This document shows positions 33,978 to 44,405 of a DNA stretch of 64,000 nucleotides, in pieces. This DNA comes from Chryseobacterium soldanellicola (GTDB taxonomy: Bacteria; Bacteroidota; Bacteroidia; Flavobacteriales; Weeksellaceae). The notes beneath the pieces are model-generated. The model was not told the origin of the DNA. It did not search any database and was given only the letters and a program-made list of their open reading frames with translations. The translations under genes were made by a program, and so were the position numbers. Position 1 is the first letter of the stretch. Each line of letters begins with the position of its first letter. The stretch spans positions 248,001 through 312,000 of the forward strand of contig NZ_FNKL01000004.1 of the NCBI RefSeq assembly GCF_900100115.1, written 5' to 3'.

Positions 33978-34547
33978 TTAATTTTTCACAGCCTTAATCG
34001 CTGCTTCATAATTCGGTTCGTGCGAAATATCAGCAACCTGCTCTTCGTAAATAATTTTCCCTGAAGGATCGATCACCACAACAGCTCTGCTTAAAAGGCC
34101 TTTCATCACAGAATCTGTAATTTCTACACCATACGTTTTTCCAAAATCAGAACGGAAATCCGACAGCATGACAACATTTTTTATGCCTTCCGCGCCACAA
34201 AATCTTTTCTGAGCAAAAGGCAGATCTTTAGAAATACAAAGAACCACCGAATTCGGAATGCTCGCCGCATCTTCATTGAAATGACGTACAGAAGCTGAAC
34301 AAACACCAGTGTCTACACTCGGAAAAATATTCAGAATCAGGAATTTCCCTTTGTAAGAATCAAGCGTCTGATCTTTCATCGTAACATCCGTAAGCGTAAA
34401 TGTTGGAGCCGGTTTGTTAACGGCGGGCAATTTTGCATACGTATGTACCGGTTTTCCTCCCATCAAAACGGTGTTTTCTGTTTTAGCTTTTTGAGCAAAC
34501 ATAAATGCAGAGAAAAATAATAACGTACTGAAGACTAATTTTGACAT
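33978..34547 (-). CDS. Exported thiol peroxidase (Tpx-like)
   Basis: The start at 34547 (MSKLVFSTLLFFSAFMFAQ) gives a clean signal peptide; the frame extends upstream but a -7 box (34563-34570) overlaps the other ATG at 34565, so the shorter start is preferred. The mature protein keeps the peroxidatic Cys83 in PSVDTGVCSASVRHF and resolving Cys117 in RFCGAEG, matching Cys61 and Cys95 of E. coli Tpx. It should reduce peroxides in the periplasm using thiol donors. It is a paralogue of the cytosolic Tpx at 41465-41962. A dedicated periplasmic reductant partner is not seen here. Confidence 0.85.
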   Translation of the reverse strand: MSKLVFSTLLFFSAFMFAQKAKTENTVLMGGKPVHTYAKLPAVNKPAPTFTLTDVTMKDQTLDSYKGKFLILNIFPSVDTGVCSASVRHFNEDAASIPNSVVLCISKDLPFAQKRFCGAEGIKNVVMLSDFRSDFGKTYGVEITDSVMKGLLSRAVVVIDPSGKIIYEEQVADISHEPNYEAAIKAVKN

Positions 34548-34562
34548 GAATTTTATTTTTAA

Positions 34563-34570
34563 CAAATTTA
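34563..34570 (-). promoter_or_regulatory. -7 promoter element of the exported tpx gene
   Basis: TAAATTTG on the minus strand, 16 bases upstream of the ATG at 34547. It overlaps the alternative ATG at 34565 and decides the start. Confidence 0.6.
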
Positions 34571-34723
34571 TTCTTTTTTAAAATGTCCAACATTAATTTT
34601 AATTCAAAAACCCTTCAAATAGAGCAAATCTATTAAGCAACTGTTTTTAAAATCAAATTTTACATCTAACTTTATTCTATCAAAAAGTTAACATTAAAAA
34701 TTATTAAAAAAAATAAAAGACTT

Positions 34724-36352
34724 ATGGAGTTAAGCAATGCCTCATCGTTTCAGGAAATTTTTAAAAGCGAAAACGAAATCCCCGAAGAATATAAAGTCCA
34801 CGAAATTCATCAGCGAACCTATCTTCTAAACGGAGAGCTGGTAGAATGGAACGGAGATGTCACCAATATTTATTCACCCGTCTGCATCCGTACAGAAAAC
34901 GGCTTGGAAAGAAAGCTGTTGGGAAGCATCCCGAATATCAGCCCTAAAGAAGCGATGGAAGTTTTGGAAGCGTCTGTTAAAGCCTACGACAACGGACTTG
35001 GAGAATGGCCCACAATGTCTGTGGAAGGCCGTATCAAATGTATGCAGAAATTCGTGTATTTAATGATTGAACAAAGAGATTTGGTCATTAAATTATTAAT
35101 GTGGGAAATCGGAAAAACATTGGCCGATTCTACCAAAGAATTCGACAGAACGGTAGATTATATCAATCAGACGATCGATGCGTTGAAAGATTTAGACCGC
35201 GAATCTTCCCGTTTTCAGCAGGCAGAAGGTACAATTGCGCAGATTCGTAGAGCGCCGTTGGGTGTAGTTTTGAGCATGGGACCGTTTAATTATCCTTTAA
35301 ATGAAATTTTTACAACATTGATTCCTGCTTTAATTATGGGAAATACAATTTTGTTTAAGCTTCCCAAACATGGGGTTTTGGCGCATTATCCTCTGTTGAA
35401 TGCCTTTAAGGAAGCGTTTCCAAAAGGAACGGTCAATACTTTATACGGAAAAGGTTCCGACATTATCACCCCAATCATGGAAAGCGGAAAAGTGAATGTT
35501 CTGGCGTTCATCGGGTCAAGTAAAGTCGCAAACGGATTGAAAAAATTACATCCGAAAGTGAATCGTTTGAGAGCAATTTTAAGTTTAGATGCAAAAAATG
35601 CTGCAATTGTCACCAAAAATGCCAATCTTGATGTTGCGGTGAGCGAATGTATTTTGGGTTCACTTTCATTTAACGGACAACGTTGTACGGCGCTCAAACT
35701 GATTTTCGTACAAAAAGAAGTCGCGGAAGAATTTACTCAAAAATTGGCTGCCGCAGTTTCCGCACTGAAACCCGGCTTACCGTGGGAAAAAGAAGTGAAA
35801 ATTACACCGCTTCCGGAAGTTAACAAACCACCGTATTTAAAAGAATGTATTGATGATGCATTAGCAAAAGGAGCGAAAGTTTTAAATGAAAACGGAGGTT
35901 ATAATGAAGAATCTTTTGTTTTTCCGGCCGTTGTTTATCCTGTAAACAGCGATATGAAGCTGTATCATGAAGAGCAGTTCGGGCCTGTAATTCCTGTCGT
36001 TCCGTTTGAAGATATTGAAGAGCCGATCGATTATCAGGTAAATGCCGACCACGGAATGCAGGTGAGTATTTTCAGTGAAGATCCGCTGGAAGTTTCAAAA
36101 TTAATTGATCCTTTCGTAAACCTCGTAAGCCGTGTCAACATCAACTGCCAGTCTCAGCGTGGTCCGGATGTTTTCCCGTTCACAGGAAGAAAAGACAGCG
36201 CAGAAGGAACGCTTTCTGTGTTTGATGCGCTTCGTTCGTTCTCGATCCGGTCTTTGGTGGCTGCAAAATTAACGGATTCCAATAAAAAACTATTAAATAC
36301 CATTGTAAGAGAACATGATTCTAATTTTTTAAGCACCGACTATATTTTTTAA
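34724..36352 (+). CDS. gapN: Aldehyde dehydrogenase family protein, GapN-like (non-phosphorylating GAPDH type)
   Basis: 542 residues of the ALDH superfamily, closest in appearance to NADP-dependent non-phosphorylating glyceraldehyde-3-phosphate dehydrogenase. Visible landmarks are GPFNYPLNEIFTTLIPAL with oxyanion Asn189, FIGSSKVAN, and catalytic Cys321 in FNGQRCTALK. The usual general-base motif ELGGKN is here SLDAKN (287-292), with Ser at the Glu position and Asp two residues later; I recall related archaeal and bacterial GapN-like proteins with LGLDAKN, so this is probably a group feature. GapN oxidises glyceraldehyde-3-phosphate to 3-phosphoglycerate, giving NADPH. It is followed by a strong terminator. 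Confidence 0.8.
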   Translation: MELSNASSFQEIFKSENEIPEEYKVHEIHQRTYLLNGELVEWNGDVTNIYSPVCIRTENGLERKLLGSIPNISPKEAMEVLEASVKAYDNGLGEWPTMSVEGRIKCMQKFVYLMIEQRDLVIKLLMWEIGKTLADSTKEFDRTVDYINQTIDALKDLDRESSRFQQAEGTIAQIRRAPLGVVLSMGPFNYPLNEIFTTLIPALIMGNTILFKLPKHGVLAHYPLLNAFKEAFPKGTVNTLYGKGSDIITPIMESGKVNVLAFIGSSKVANGLKKLHPKVNRLRAILSLDAKNAAIVTKNANLDVAVSECILGSLSFNGQRCTALKLIFVQKEVAEEFTQKLAAAVSALKPGLPWEKEVKITPLPEVNKPPYLKECIDDALAKGAKVLNENGGYNEESFVFPAVVYPVNSDMKLYHEEQFGPVIPVVPFEDIEEPIDYQVNADHGMQVSIFSEDPLEVSKLIDPFVNLVSRVNINCQSQRGPDVFPFTGRKDSAEGTLSVFDALRSFSIRSLVAAKLTDSNKKLLNTIVREHDSNFLSTDYIF

Positions 36353-36385
36353 GTTAAAAATTCCTAATTCAGTATAAAATGCGAG

Positions 36386-36420
36386 TCCTCAACAAAACCA
36401 AGATTTGTTGAGGATTTTTA
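36386..36420 (+). terminator. Terminator of gapN
   Basis: TCCTCAACAAA / TTTGTTGAGGA (11 bp) with a 7-base loop, followed by TTTTTA, 33 bases after the stop. Confidence 0.85.
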
Positions 36421-36462
36421 TTATTTAAAAAAGCTGTAACATTTTCATTTAACTGAAACTAA

Positions 36463-36585
36463 TTCTTAAGAGTAAAAGCCACGATCTCATTGAAACAGGA
36501 ATTTTTAGATAAAATGGAAAAACATAAAGGAATCATTTACAAGATTTCTAAAATGTATATGGATGAATATGACGGCGAAACTTAA
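36463..36585 (+). pseudogene. Remnant of an ECF sigma factor N-terminus
   Basis: A short frame reads ...KQEFLDKMEKHKGIIYKIS followed by KMYMDEYDGET and a stop. This resembles the first ~30 residues of Bacteroidetes ECF sigma factors (an FLxxIExHKGIIYKVxxMYxDxxED pattern). The start codon is lost or replaced (GTA/TTG around 36472-36490), and everything after region 2.1 is missing. The S41 peptidase gene begins 7 bases later on the opposite strand. A chance match is possible because only ~25 residues are informative. Confidence 0.45.
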
Positions 36586-36591
36586 AAAAAA

Positions 36592-38073
36592 TCAATAATT
36601 TTTTTCTTTTGTAATTTCATTTTTTACCCATTCCAGCTGTGGATCTTTCTTCTCAATAACATCCTGTAGTGTTTCAACAATTTTTATATCGGGAATTACC
36701 CCTTTTTGAGTCTTTGAAAAGGCAATATTAGGATTTACCAAAAGCAAACCTATGGGAAAAACCAATTTAGAGTTTGGAAGAATCTGATAAGAATAAAATC
36801 CGGCTACAGTTCCGTCGTTGGCACCACCGGTTTCTTCACCGACCAATGTGGCTCGTTTGTCGTATTTTAATTTAGAACTGAGGATTGATGAGGCTGAAAA
36901 ACTTCCACCATTCATTAAAACGAAAATTTTTCCCTGAAAAGCATCTTTTTTAGGTTTTGTTATGTTGTCAGCTTTGATTTTATAGTAAGATTTTCCGTCC
37001 GTTCCTTTATAAGTGTTCAAGGCCTGTAGGAAAATATATGTTGGATAGGTCATGCTTTTTATAGCATATTCTAACGCTGTGCTTTTTTTGAAATAATTGG
37101 TTCTCAATGGGGTAAGGCCTGAACTTAACTGAGCCGGTTTTATTAAAACAAAAGGCTGATCTGTAAGATAAGAATATAAATTATTAATCTCTTCCAGCGA
37201 GCCACCGTAATTATTTCTGATATCTATGATAAGATAGGATGATTTTGCAGCTTTTATTTGGGTAAAAGTATTTTCATAAAACTTATCTGAAGAATAATGG
37301 GAAAAATTTTTAATTTTCATATAAGCAATAGAATTTTTTTCATCTAAAAATTTAAAATTCCTGTTATATGAAGTTTTGGATGCTGGCTTTTTATCAACAC
37401 AGTTATCTGCCTCTTTTTCACGCTCGATAATGAAGGTTTGTTTTTGATTATTATATAAAGTTTCAATTTTTGCGTTGTCGAGCACTCCGTTTTCCAGGGT
37501 AAAAAAATGAAAGAAAATATCTTTTAAGTAATATGGCTGAAAAGTAGTGTTTAAGCCGTCACTGTTGATCAGCTTTGTGTATTTTTCGAGGTATTCAGAA
37601 ACCGGAATATTATTTATAGCAACCAATTCTGTTCCCGGTTTTATATTTTGTACAGAATCCCGGTTTTCGACAATATATAAATGTTTGCCCTGAATCCGAT
37701 ACTTGAAACGGGTAAACAATCGTCTTTTAATTTTTAATAAATCCTCTTTAGAAAGCATTTCTGTAGGAACCTGCAAAGAAAGATGCCCTTGTTTGATACT
37801 TGTGATGACGGGTTGCAGCTTAAAATAAAATTCAATTGAGCTGAGGGGCTTGTTAATTGTTTTTTTTAAGCTGTCAATTTTAAAATCAATGTCGGATTTT
37901 GAGATGTATTCATATAACTGAGGATGCATTTGCTTTAATTTATTGTAAGCATAATCAACATCTTGCTTCAATTTTTCAGGCGGAATAAGGATATTTGTCC
38001 TCACGCTTTGTTTTTTAACAGAGACGCAGGACGAAAATACCGCTACAATTATTATAAGTAGAAAATTTTTCAA
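36592..38073 (-). CDS. S41 family peptidase, lipoprotein
   Basis: 493 residues; the start codon is TTG (38071-38073), with no better in-frame ATG before the signal peptide MKNFLLIIIVAVFSSC, whose lipobox (FSSC) predicts lipid anchoring. Residues ~150-190 form a PDZ-like region (VQNIKPGTELVAINNIPVSEYL). The peptidase domain (~245-470) has LIIDIRNNYGGS, the nucleophile Ser in MNGGSFSASS (~390) and GEETGGANDG. It is of the tail-specific protease (CtpA-like) group, probably in the periplasm or outer membrane. The catalytic Lys is presumably in the SILSSKLKYD stretch. It lies next to a sigma-factor remnant and divergent from the MBL-fold gene. Confidence 0.82.
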   Translation of the reverse strand: MKNFLLIIIVAVFSSCVSVKKQSVRTNILIPPEKLKQDVDYAYNKLKQMHPQLYEYISKSDIDFKIDSLKKTINKPLSSIEFYFKLQPVITSIKQGHLSLQVPTEMLSKEDLLKIKRRLFTRFKYRIQGKHLYIVENRDSVQNIKPGTELVAINNIPVSEYLEKYTKLINSDGLNTTFQPYYLKDIFFHFFTLENGVLDNAKIETLYNNQKQTFIIEREKEADNCVDKKPASKTSYNRNFKFLDEKNSIAYMKIKNFSHYSSDKFYENTFTQIKAAKSSYLIIDIRNNYGGSLEEINNLYSYLTDQPFVLIKPAQLSSGLTPLRTNYFKKSTALEYAIKSMTYPTYIFLQALNTYKGTDGKSYYKIKADNITKPKKDAFQGKIFVLMNGGSFSASSILSSKLKYDKRATLVGEETGGANDGTVAGFYSYQILPNSKLVFPIGLLLVNPNIAFSKTQKGVIPDIKIVETLQDVIEKKDPQLEWVKNEITKEKNY

Positions 38074-38215
38074 GATTGTGTTTTTTTGAAGTGGCTAAAT
38101 TAATGAGTTTAAAACAAATTCTTCATTAATAAAATAATAAATTATTCAGCAGGCATTATAATTTTAGTTAAAAAATAAAGGATTAATGTTTTCAAAACGT
38201 TATATATTAAAGTCA

Positions 38216-38223
38216 TACATTTG
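38216..38223 (+). promoter_or_regulatory. -7 promoter element of the MBL-fold hydrolase gene
   Basis: TACATTTG matches TAnnTTTG and ends 17 bases before the ATG at 38241. Confidence 0.5.
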
Positions 38224-38240
38224 AAACTTATTTTAAGAAA

Positions 38241-39344
38241 ATGATCTATACAATTATCGCGATCGCAGTTTTAATTATTTTATTATATCTAATTATTACA
38301 AATCAGGAAGTTTTTGGCGCCGAACCTACAGGAAAAAGGCTCGAAAGGATGCAGAAATCCCAGCATTATAAAAACAATCAATTTCAGAATCTCAGCTATA
38401 CTCCGTCACTTGCAGAAGGTCATACGATGTCTGAAGTATTATATGACTTCTTTTTTAAGAAAAAAGATCCTTATTTAAAACCACATAAAATTGTTCCTGC
38501 GATTCATACAGATCTTAAAAATATTCCGAAAGATCAGGATGTTTTTGTTTGGCTGGGGCATTCATCGTATTATATGCAGACAGACGGAATTTCTTTTTTA
38601 GTTGATCCTGTTTTGAGTTTATATGGTTCTCCGTTTAAATTTTTCAACAAAGCTTTCGCCGGAGCGGATATTTTTAAGCCTGAAGATATGCCGGATTTAG
38701 ATTATTTAATCATCACTCACGACCATTACGATCATTTGGATTATCCGACGATAAAAGCGATAAAAAATAGAGTAGAAACAGTAATTTTGCCTTTGGGAGT
38801 TGGTGCGCATTTAGAGAAATGGGGCTACGAAGAACATCAGATTATCGAAGAAGAATGGGGCGGGGAAGCCGTTTTAAAAAATAATATCAAAATCATATAT
38901 ACGCCGGCGAGACATTTTTCAGGAAGAAAATTCAAAAGAAATGGAACACTCTGGACTTCCTATGTCCTGGAAACTCCTACAAAAAAGATGTTTTTAGGTG
39001 GTGACAGCGGTTATGATACCCATTTTAAAATGATTGGTGAAAAATATGGGCCTTTCGATTATGCAATCATCGAAAACGGACAGTACAATCAAGCCTGGAA
39101 GTACATTCATGCGCTGCCGGAAGATGTAATTCAGGCAAGTATTGATGTGAATGCGAAAAATATTATCCCTGTTCATTCCTCAAAATTTGCACTGGCCCTT
39201 CATCCCTGGAATGAGCCTCTGAAAAAAATAACAAGTCTCGGAAAAGATAAAAATTTAAATATTTTAACCCCAATGATCGGTGAGCCGGTTGATCTAAATA
39301 AAACAGATCATTTATTTGGTGATTGGTGGGAAGATAATAATTAA
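38241..39344 (+). CDS. MBL-fold metallo-hydrolase (NAPE-PLD-like), membrane-anchored
   Basis: 367 residues with an N-terminal hydrophobic segment (~3-20) that should act as membrane anchor. The metal-binding motif is THDHYDHLD (159-167), giving the HxHxDH ligands, preceded by HSSYYMQTDG and VDPV, then PARHFSGR, GGDSGYDTHF and the closing NIIPVHSSKFAL. The sequence WLGHSSYYMQ and the layout fit the NAPE-PLD-like group that cuts phosphodiesters of lipids. Substrate is unknown. It overlaps the convergent acetyltransferase gene by 4 bases. Confidence 0.82.
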   Translation: MIYTIIAIAVLIILLYLIITNQEVFGAEPTGKRLERMQKSQHYKNNQFQNLSYTPSLAEGHTMSEVLYDFFFKKKDPYLKPHKIVPAIHTDLKNIPKDQDVFVWLGHSSYYMQTDGISFLVDPVLSLYGSPFKFFNKAFAGADIFKPEDMPDLDYLIITHDHYDHLDYPTIKAIKNRVETVILPLGVGAHLEKWGYEEHQIIEEEWGGEAVLKNNIKIIYTPARHFSGRKFKRNGTLWTSYVLETPTKKMFLGGDSGYDTHFKMIGEKYGPFDYAIIENGQYNQAWKYIHALPEDVIQASIDVNAKNIIPVHSSKFALALHPWNEPLKKITSLGKDKNLNILTPMIGEPVDLNKTDHLFGDWWEDNN

Positions 39345-39628
39345 GCGTGCCAGATATCTTTGTATCTTTTAGGGTGGTTTTCAAACTGTTGTCTTACAAA
39401 ATCGCATTCAGGATCTATCAATAAATCCTTTTCTTCGGCATAACGAACCAGCTCATCGAGAAGCATTTTGGCATATCCCTGACCTTCCCTTTCTTCATCA
39501 AGCTTTGTATAATAAACGATGAGCAATCTTCCGTCAATTTCTATGGACATATAGCCTGTCTTTTTCCCGTCAATAAATATCTGCAACTCATCCTGATAGG
39601 GAGATACCTCGAATTTTATATTTTCCAT
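39341..39628 (-). CDS. Small GNAT-fold N-acetyltransferase (YjdJ-like)
   Basis: 95 residues. The core motif IVYYTKLDEEREGQGYAKMLLDELVRYAEEKDL matches the acetyl-CoA-binding motif A (RGQG-type, here EGQGYA) of the small GNAT group, followed by LLIDPECDFVRQQFENHP, the conserved Cys/His end of that group. Members are about this size and probably acetylate small molecules or proteins; the substrate is unknown. It overlaps the convergent MBL-fold gene by 4 bases. The 319-base gap upstream (39629-39947) contains no gene, only the repeat at 39779 and a degenerate half copy of the GTCATTCTG element near 39861-39882. Confidence 0.85.
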   Translation of the reverse strand: MENIKFEVSPYQDELQIFIDGKKTGYMSIEIDGRLLIVYYTKLDEEREGQGYAKMLLDELVRYAEEKDLLIDPECDFVRQQFENHPKRYKDIWHA

Positions 39629-39778
39629 AATTATTGATATTTGGTTGATTTGAATTTGTTTTTTACGAACTTTATTTAAATTCTCTTCTTTAAAATTACA
39701 AATTTATTTTAGAATTAAAAAATTTAGAATTTGGATTAAACACAAAAGAGACAAATATTTTTTAAACCCAAATCAGTC

Positions 39779-39806
39779 ATCAATAGGAACGGGCTTTAGC
39801 TGTTTT
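39779..39806 (+). repeat. 29-base dispersed repeat, copy 2 (28 bases)
   Basis: The inverse of 14025-14053 with one base missing after GGGCTTTAGC. It sits in the gene-free gap between two minus-strand genes. Confidence 0.65.
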
Positions 39807-39947
39807 AAGATTAAAATAAATCAATGGTCTTTAGCCAAAACTTAAAATAATTTTTGTTGAAATTTCTACAGAATTACAAACATGAGTTTTATTTTCAAAA
39901 AATAATCATGTTTATTCGCGGAAAATATTAGTGTTAATTGTATTTAA

Positions 39948-41159
39948 TTAAAATAAAGAAAGTTGAATCGATTTTGAACCTGAAGGTTTCTGAGCATCAC
40001 CAAAAACAGTTTTTCCGCCGAAACGCCACGAATTCTGTCTCTCTTCTTCAATCACTTCCTGAATATCAAAATTGGGCGTGAAATCTTTTTCTGTGGCTTC
40101 AACAATCTGATGAAGCTTGTTCAACGTTTTTAATTTATCTGAATTTCCAAGCTTTGATTTTTCAATTCCTGACCTTAAAATCTGAATGCTTTCATCATAA
40201 ACTTTGGTCGGAACCGGAAATGGATGTCCGTCTTTTCCACCATGAGCAAAGGAAAATCTCGCTGGATCTTTAAATCTTGAAGGTGCACCGTGAATCACTT
40301 CACTCACCAACGCTAAAGACTGCATCGTTCGCGGTCCGACGCCTTCCAACATCAATAAATCTTCGAAATTCTGAGGCTGTTGCTCGCGCGTTACATATAA
40401 AAGTGCACCAAGACGTCTTAAATCTACATCAGAAGCCTGTACATCATGATGGTTGGGAAGAATTAACCGTGAAAAATCGCTCATAATTTCCGCAGAATCG
40501 GTGTGGGAAATATTCAGAATTCCTTTTCTGTTTTCTGAGGCTTCTGAATCTGTTAAGTTTAAAATTTTACCTCTTGAAATTCCGTTAATTCCTGTGTGGG
40601 GTTCTTCAATAAAGGATTTTATATTTTCTGAATGCCAGTGATAACGTCTTGCGGTTCCGTCTGATTCGTGCATTCCCTGTTGAACGACGCTCCAGTTTCC
40701 GTTGTCTGACAAAATAAAATTATGCAAATACAATTGATAACCATCCTGAATTGCCGTATTATCAACCTTTGCGGAAAGTTTGCTGGCTCGCACCAATTCG
40801 GTTCCGTTCAAACCGGTTTTGTCTGCAATTTGAAGTAATTCTGAGGGTGTATCCCTGGAAAACTTGCCTTTTCCGCCACAAATATAGAGCCCAAGCGATT
40901 GTGAATTAGGATTAATGGATCGTTTCAAAGCGCCCATCACGGAAGTTGTGATCCCTGAAGAATGCCAGTCCATTCCCATCACCGCGCCAAAACTCTGAAA
41001 CCAAAACGGGTCAGCTAGTCGACGAAGAACTTCATCTTTACCATAATCGGCTAAAATCACTTCAATAATGGAAAGCCCGAGAATTGACATACGTTCATAC
41101 AGCCACGGCGGTACTTTGCCGTAGTGAAGGGGTAAATCTGCTGTTCCTGAACGTTTCAT
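39948..41159 (-). CDS. DUF763 protein with helix-hairpin-helix and a C-terminal sliding-clamp motif
   Basis: 403 residues of the DUF763 family: MKRSGTADLPLHYGKVPPWLYERM at the start is its signature, with GMDWHSSGITTSV and ARRYHWHSENI following. Residues 271-284 (LEGVGPRTMQSLAL) form a helix-hairpin-helix that usually contacts DNA backbones. The protein ends in Q399-L-S-L-F403, the exact consensus for binding the DnaN clamp (QL[SD]LF). DUF763 has no established function that I know. HhH plus clamp peptide suggests action on DNA at replication or repair sites; this is inference. It is monocistronic with gene-free flanks of about 300 bases on both sides. Confidence 0.88.
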   Translation of the reverse strand: MKRSGTADLPLHYGKVPPWLYERMSILGLSIIEVILADYGKDEVLRRLADPFWFQSFGAVMGMDWHSSGITTSVMGALKRSINPNSQSLGLYICGGKGKFSRDTPSELLQIADKTGLNGTELVRASKLSAKVDNTAIQDGYQLYLHNFILSDNGNWSVVQQGMHESDGTARRYHWHSENIKSFIEEPHTGINGISRGKILNLTDSEASENRKGILNISHTDSAEIMSDFSRLILPNHHDVQASDVDLRRLGALLYVTREQQPQNFEDLLMLEGVGPRTMQSLALVSEVIHGAPSRFKDPARFSFAHGGKDGHPFPVPTKVYDESIQILRSGIEKSKLGNSDKLKTLNKLHQIVEATEKDFTPNFDIQEVIEEERQNSWRFGGKTVFGDAQKPSGSKSIQLSLF

Positions 41160-41258
41160 TGTGTAAAGGTAGAGGTATTGTTTTTAATTTTTAGTGACTT
41201 GAGTCAGTGTTTTTAAAAAACTGTTGAAATGATTGTATTTCATAAATTTCGCCAAACT

Positions 41259-41354
41259 TATAAATGCTTCGACAAGCTCAGCATGACATCGCTACAAATA
41301 TAAAAAAGAAGTTAGTATTAGAATTGTCATGCTGAGCTTGTCGAAGCATTTATA
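41259..41354. repeat. Perfect 29-bp inverted repeat
   Basis: Arm 41259-41287 (centre GCTTCGACAAGCTCAGCATG) is the exact inverse of 41326-41354, around a 38-base AT-rich loop. The gap 41160-41464 contains no gene; besides this repeat it has a minus-strand terminator at 41409-41445. The size and palindrome suggest a REP-like intergenic element. Confidence 0.8.
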
Positions 41355-41408
41355 GATTCCATGAAAATATTTAAAAACAAATCTTTATGCTTTCTTCATC
41401 TCACTGCC

Positions 41409-41445
41409 AAAAAAGCCTTGTAAAATAAACTTTCACAAGGCTTTT
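41409..41445 (-). terminator. Terminator of the cytosolic tpx gene
   Basis: AAAAGCCTTGT / ACAAGGCTTTT (11 bp) around a 13-base loop; on the minus strand it runs into six T's just after the tpx stop. Confidence 0.85.
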
Positions 41446-41464
41446 ATAAAAATTTTATCGCTAA

Positions 41465-41962
41465 TTATTTTAATGCTTCAATGGCAGCACTGTAATTTGG
41501 TTCGTCGGCAATTTCTGAAACCTGTTCCGTATAAAGCACTTTATTATTTTCGTCAGTTACGATTACGGCACGGCTCAAAAGGCCTTTCATCGGAGAATCT
41601 GTGATCGTTACTTCATAATCATCGCCGAAGCTGCTTCTGAAATCTGAAAGTGTTTCAACATTTTTTAAACCTTCTGCAGCGCAAAATCTTGTCAAAGCAA
41701 AAGGTAAATCTTTAGAAACATTAATGACAACAGTATTTTCAAGGTTTGAAGCTTCTTCATTGAATTTTCTTGCAGAAGACGCACAAGTCGGCGTATCGAT
41801 GCTTGGGAAAATATTGAACACTTTTTTCTTTCCTTCAAAACTTTCCAGCGTTTTTACATTTAAACCTGAATCTACCAGAGCAAAATCTCTTACAGTTGTT
41901 CCCACTGCCGGTAAAGTTCCTATTGTATGTACTTCGTTTCCTTTTAAAGTGATATTTGACAT
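41465..41962 (-). CDS. tpx: Thiol peroxidase, cytosolic
   Basis: 165 residues from the ATG at 41962 (MSNITLKGNEVHTIG); the longer frame's start (41986) overlaps a -7 box. Peroxidatic Cys60 lies in PSIDTPTCASSARKFN and resolving Cys94 in RFCAAEG, matching Cys61 and Cys95 of E. coli Tpx. The atypical 2-Cys peroxiredoxin reduces alkyl and hydrogen peroxides with thioredoxin. It is divergent from the isocitrate dehydrogenase gene, with both -7 boxes in the shared region. The exported paralogue is 7 kb away at 33978-34547. Confidence 0.96.
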   Translation of the reverse strand: MSNITLKGNEVHTIGTLPAVGTTVRDFALVDSGLNVKTLESFEGKKKVFNIFPSIDTPTCASSARKFNEEASNLENTVVINVSKDLPFALTRFCAAEGLKNVETLSDFRSSFGDDYEVTITDSPMKGLLSRAVIVTDENNKVLYTEQVSEIADEPNYSAAIEALK

Positions 41963-41983
41963 AATTTTATTTTTTAAGTTTTT

Positions 41984-44350
<2,367 letters not shown>

Positions 44351-44363
44351 CAAAAATCAATAC

Positions 44364-44394
44364 AATTCCCCCTCACAAAAAGGGGGAATTTTTA
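44364..44394 (+). terminator. Terminator of icd
   Basis: AATTCCCCCT / AGGGGGAATT (10 bp) with a 7-base loop and T's, 14 bases after the stop and 12 bases before the next ATG. Confidence 0.9.
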
Positions 44395-44405
44395 TATGTT
44401 AAAAG

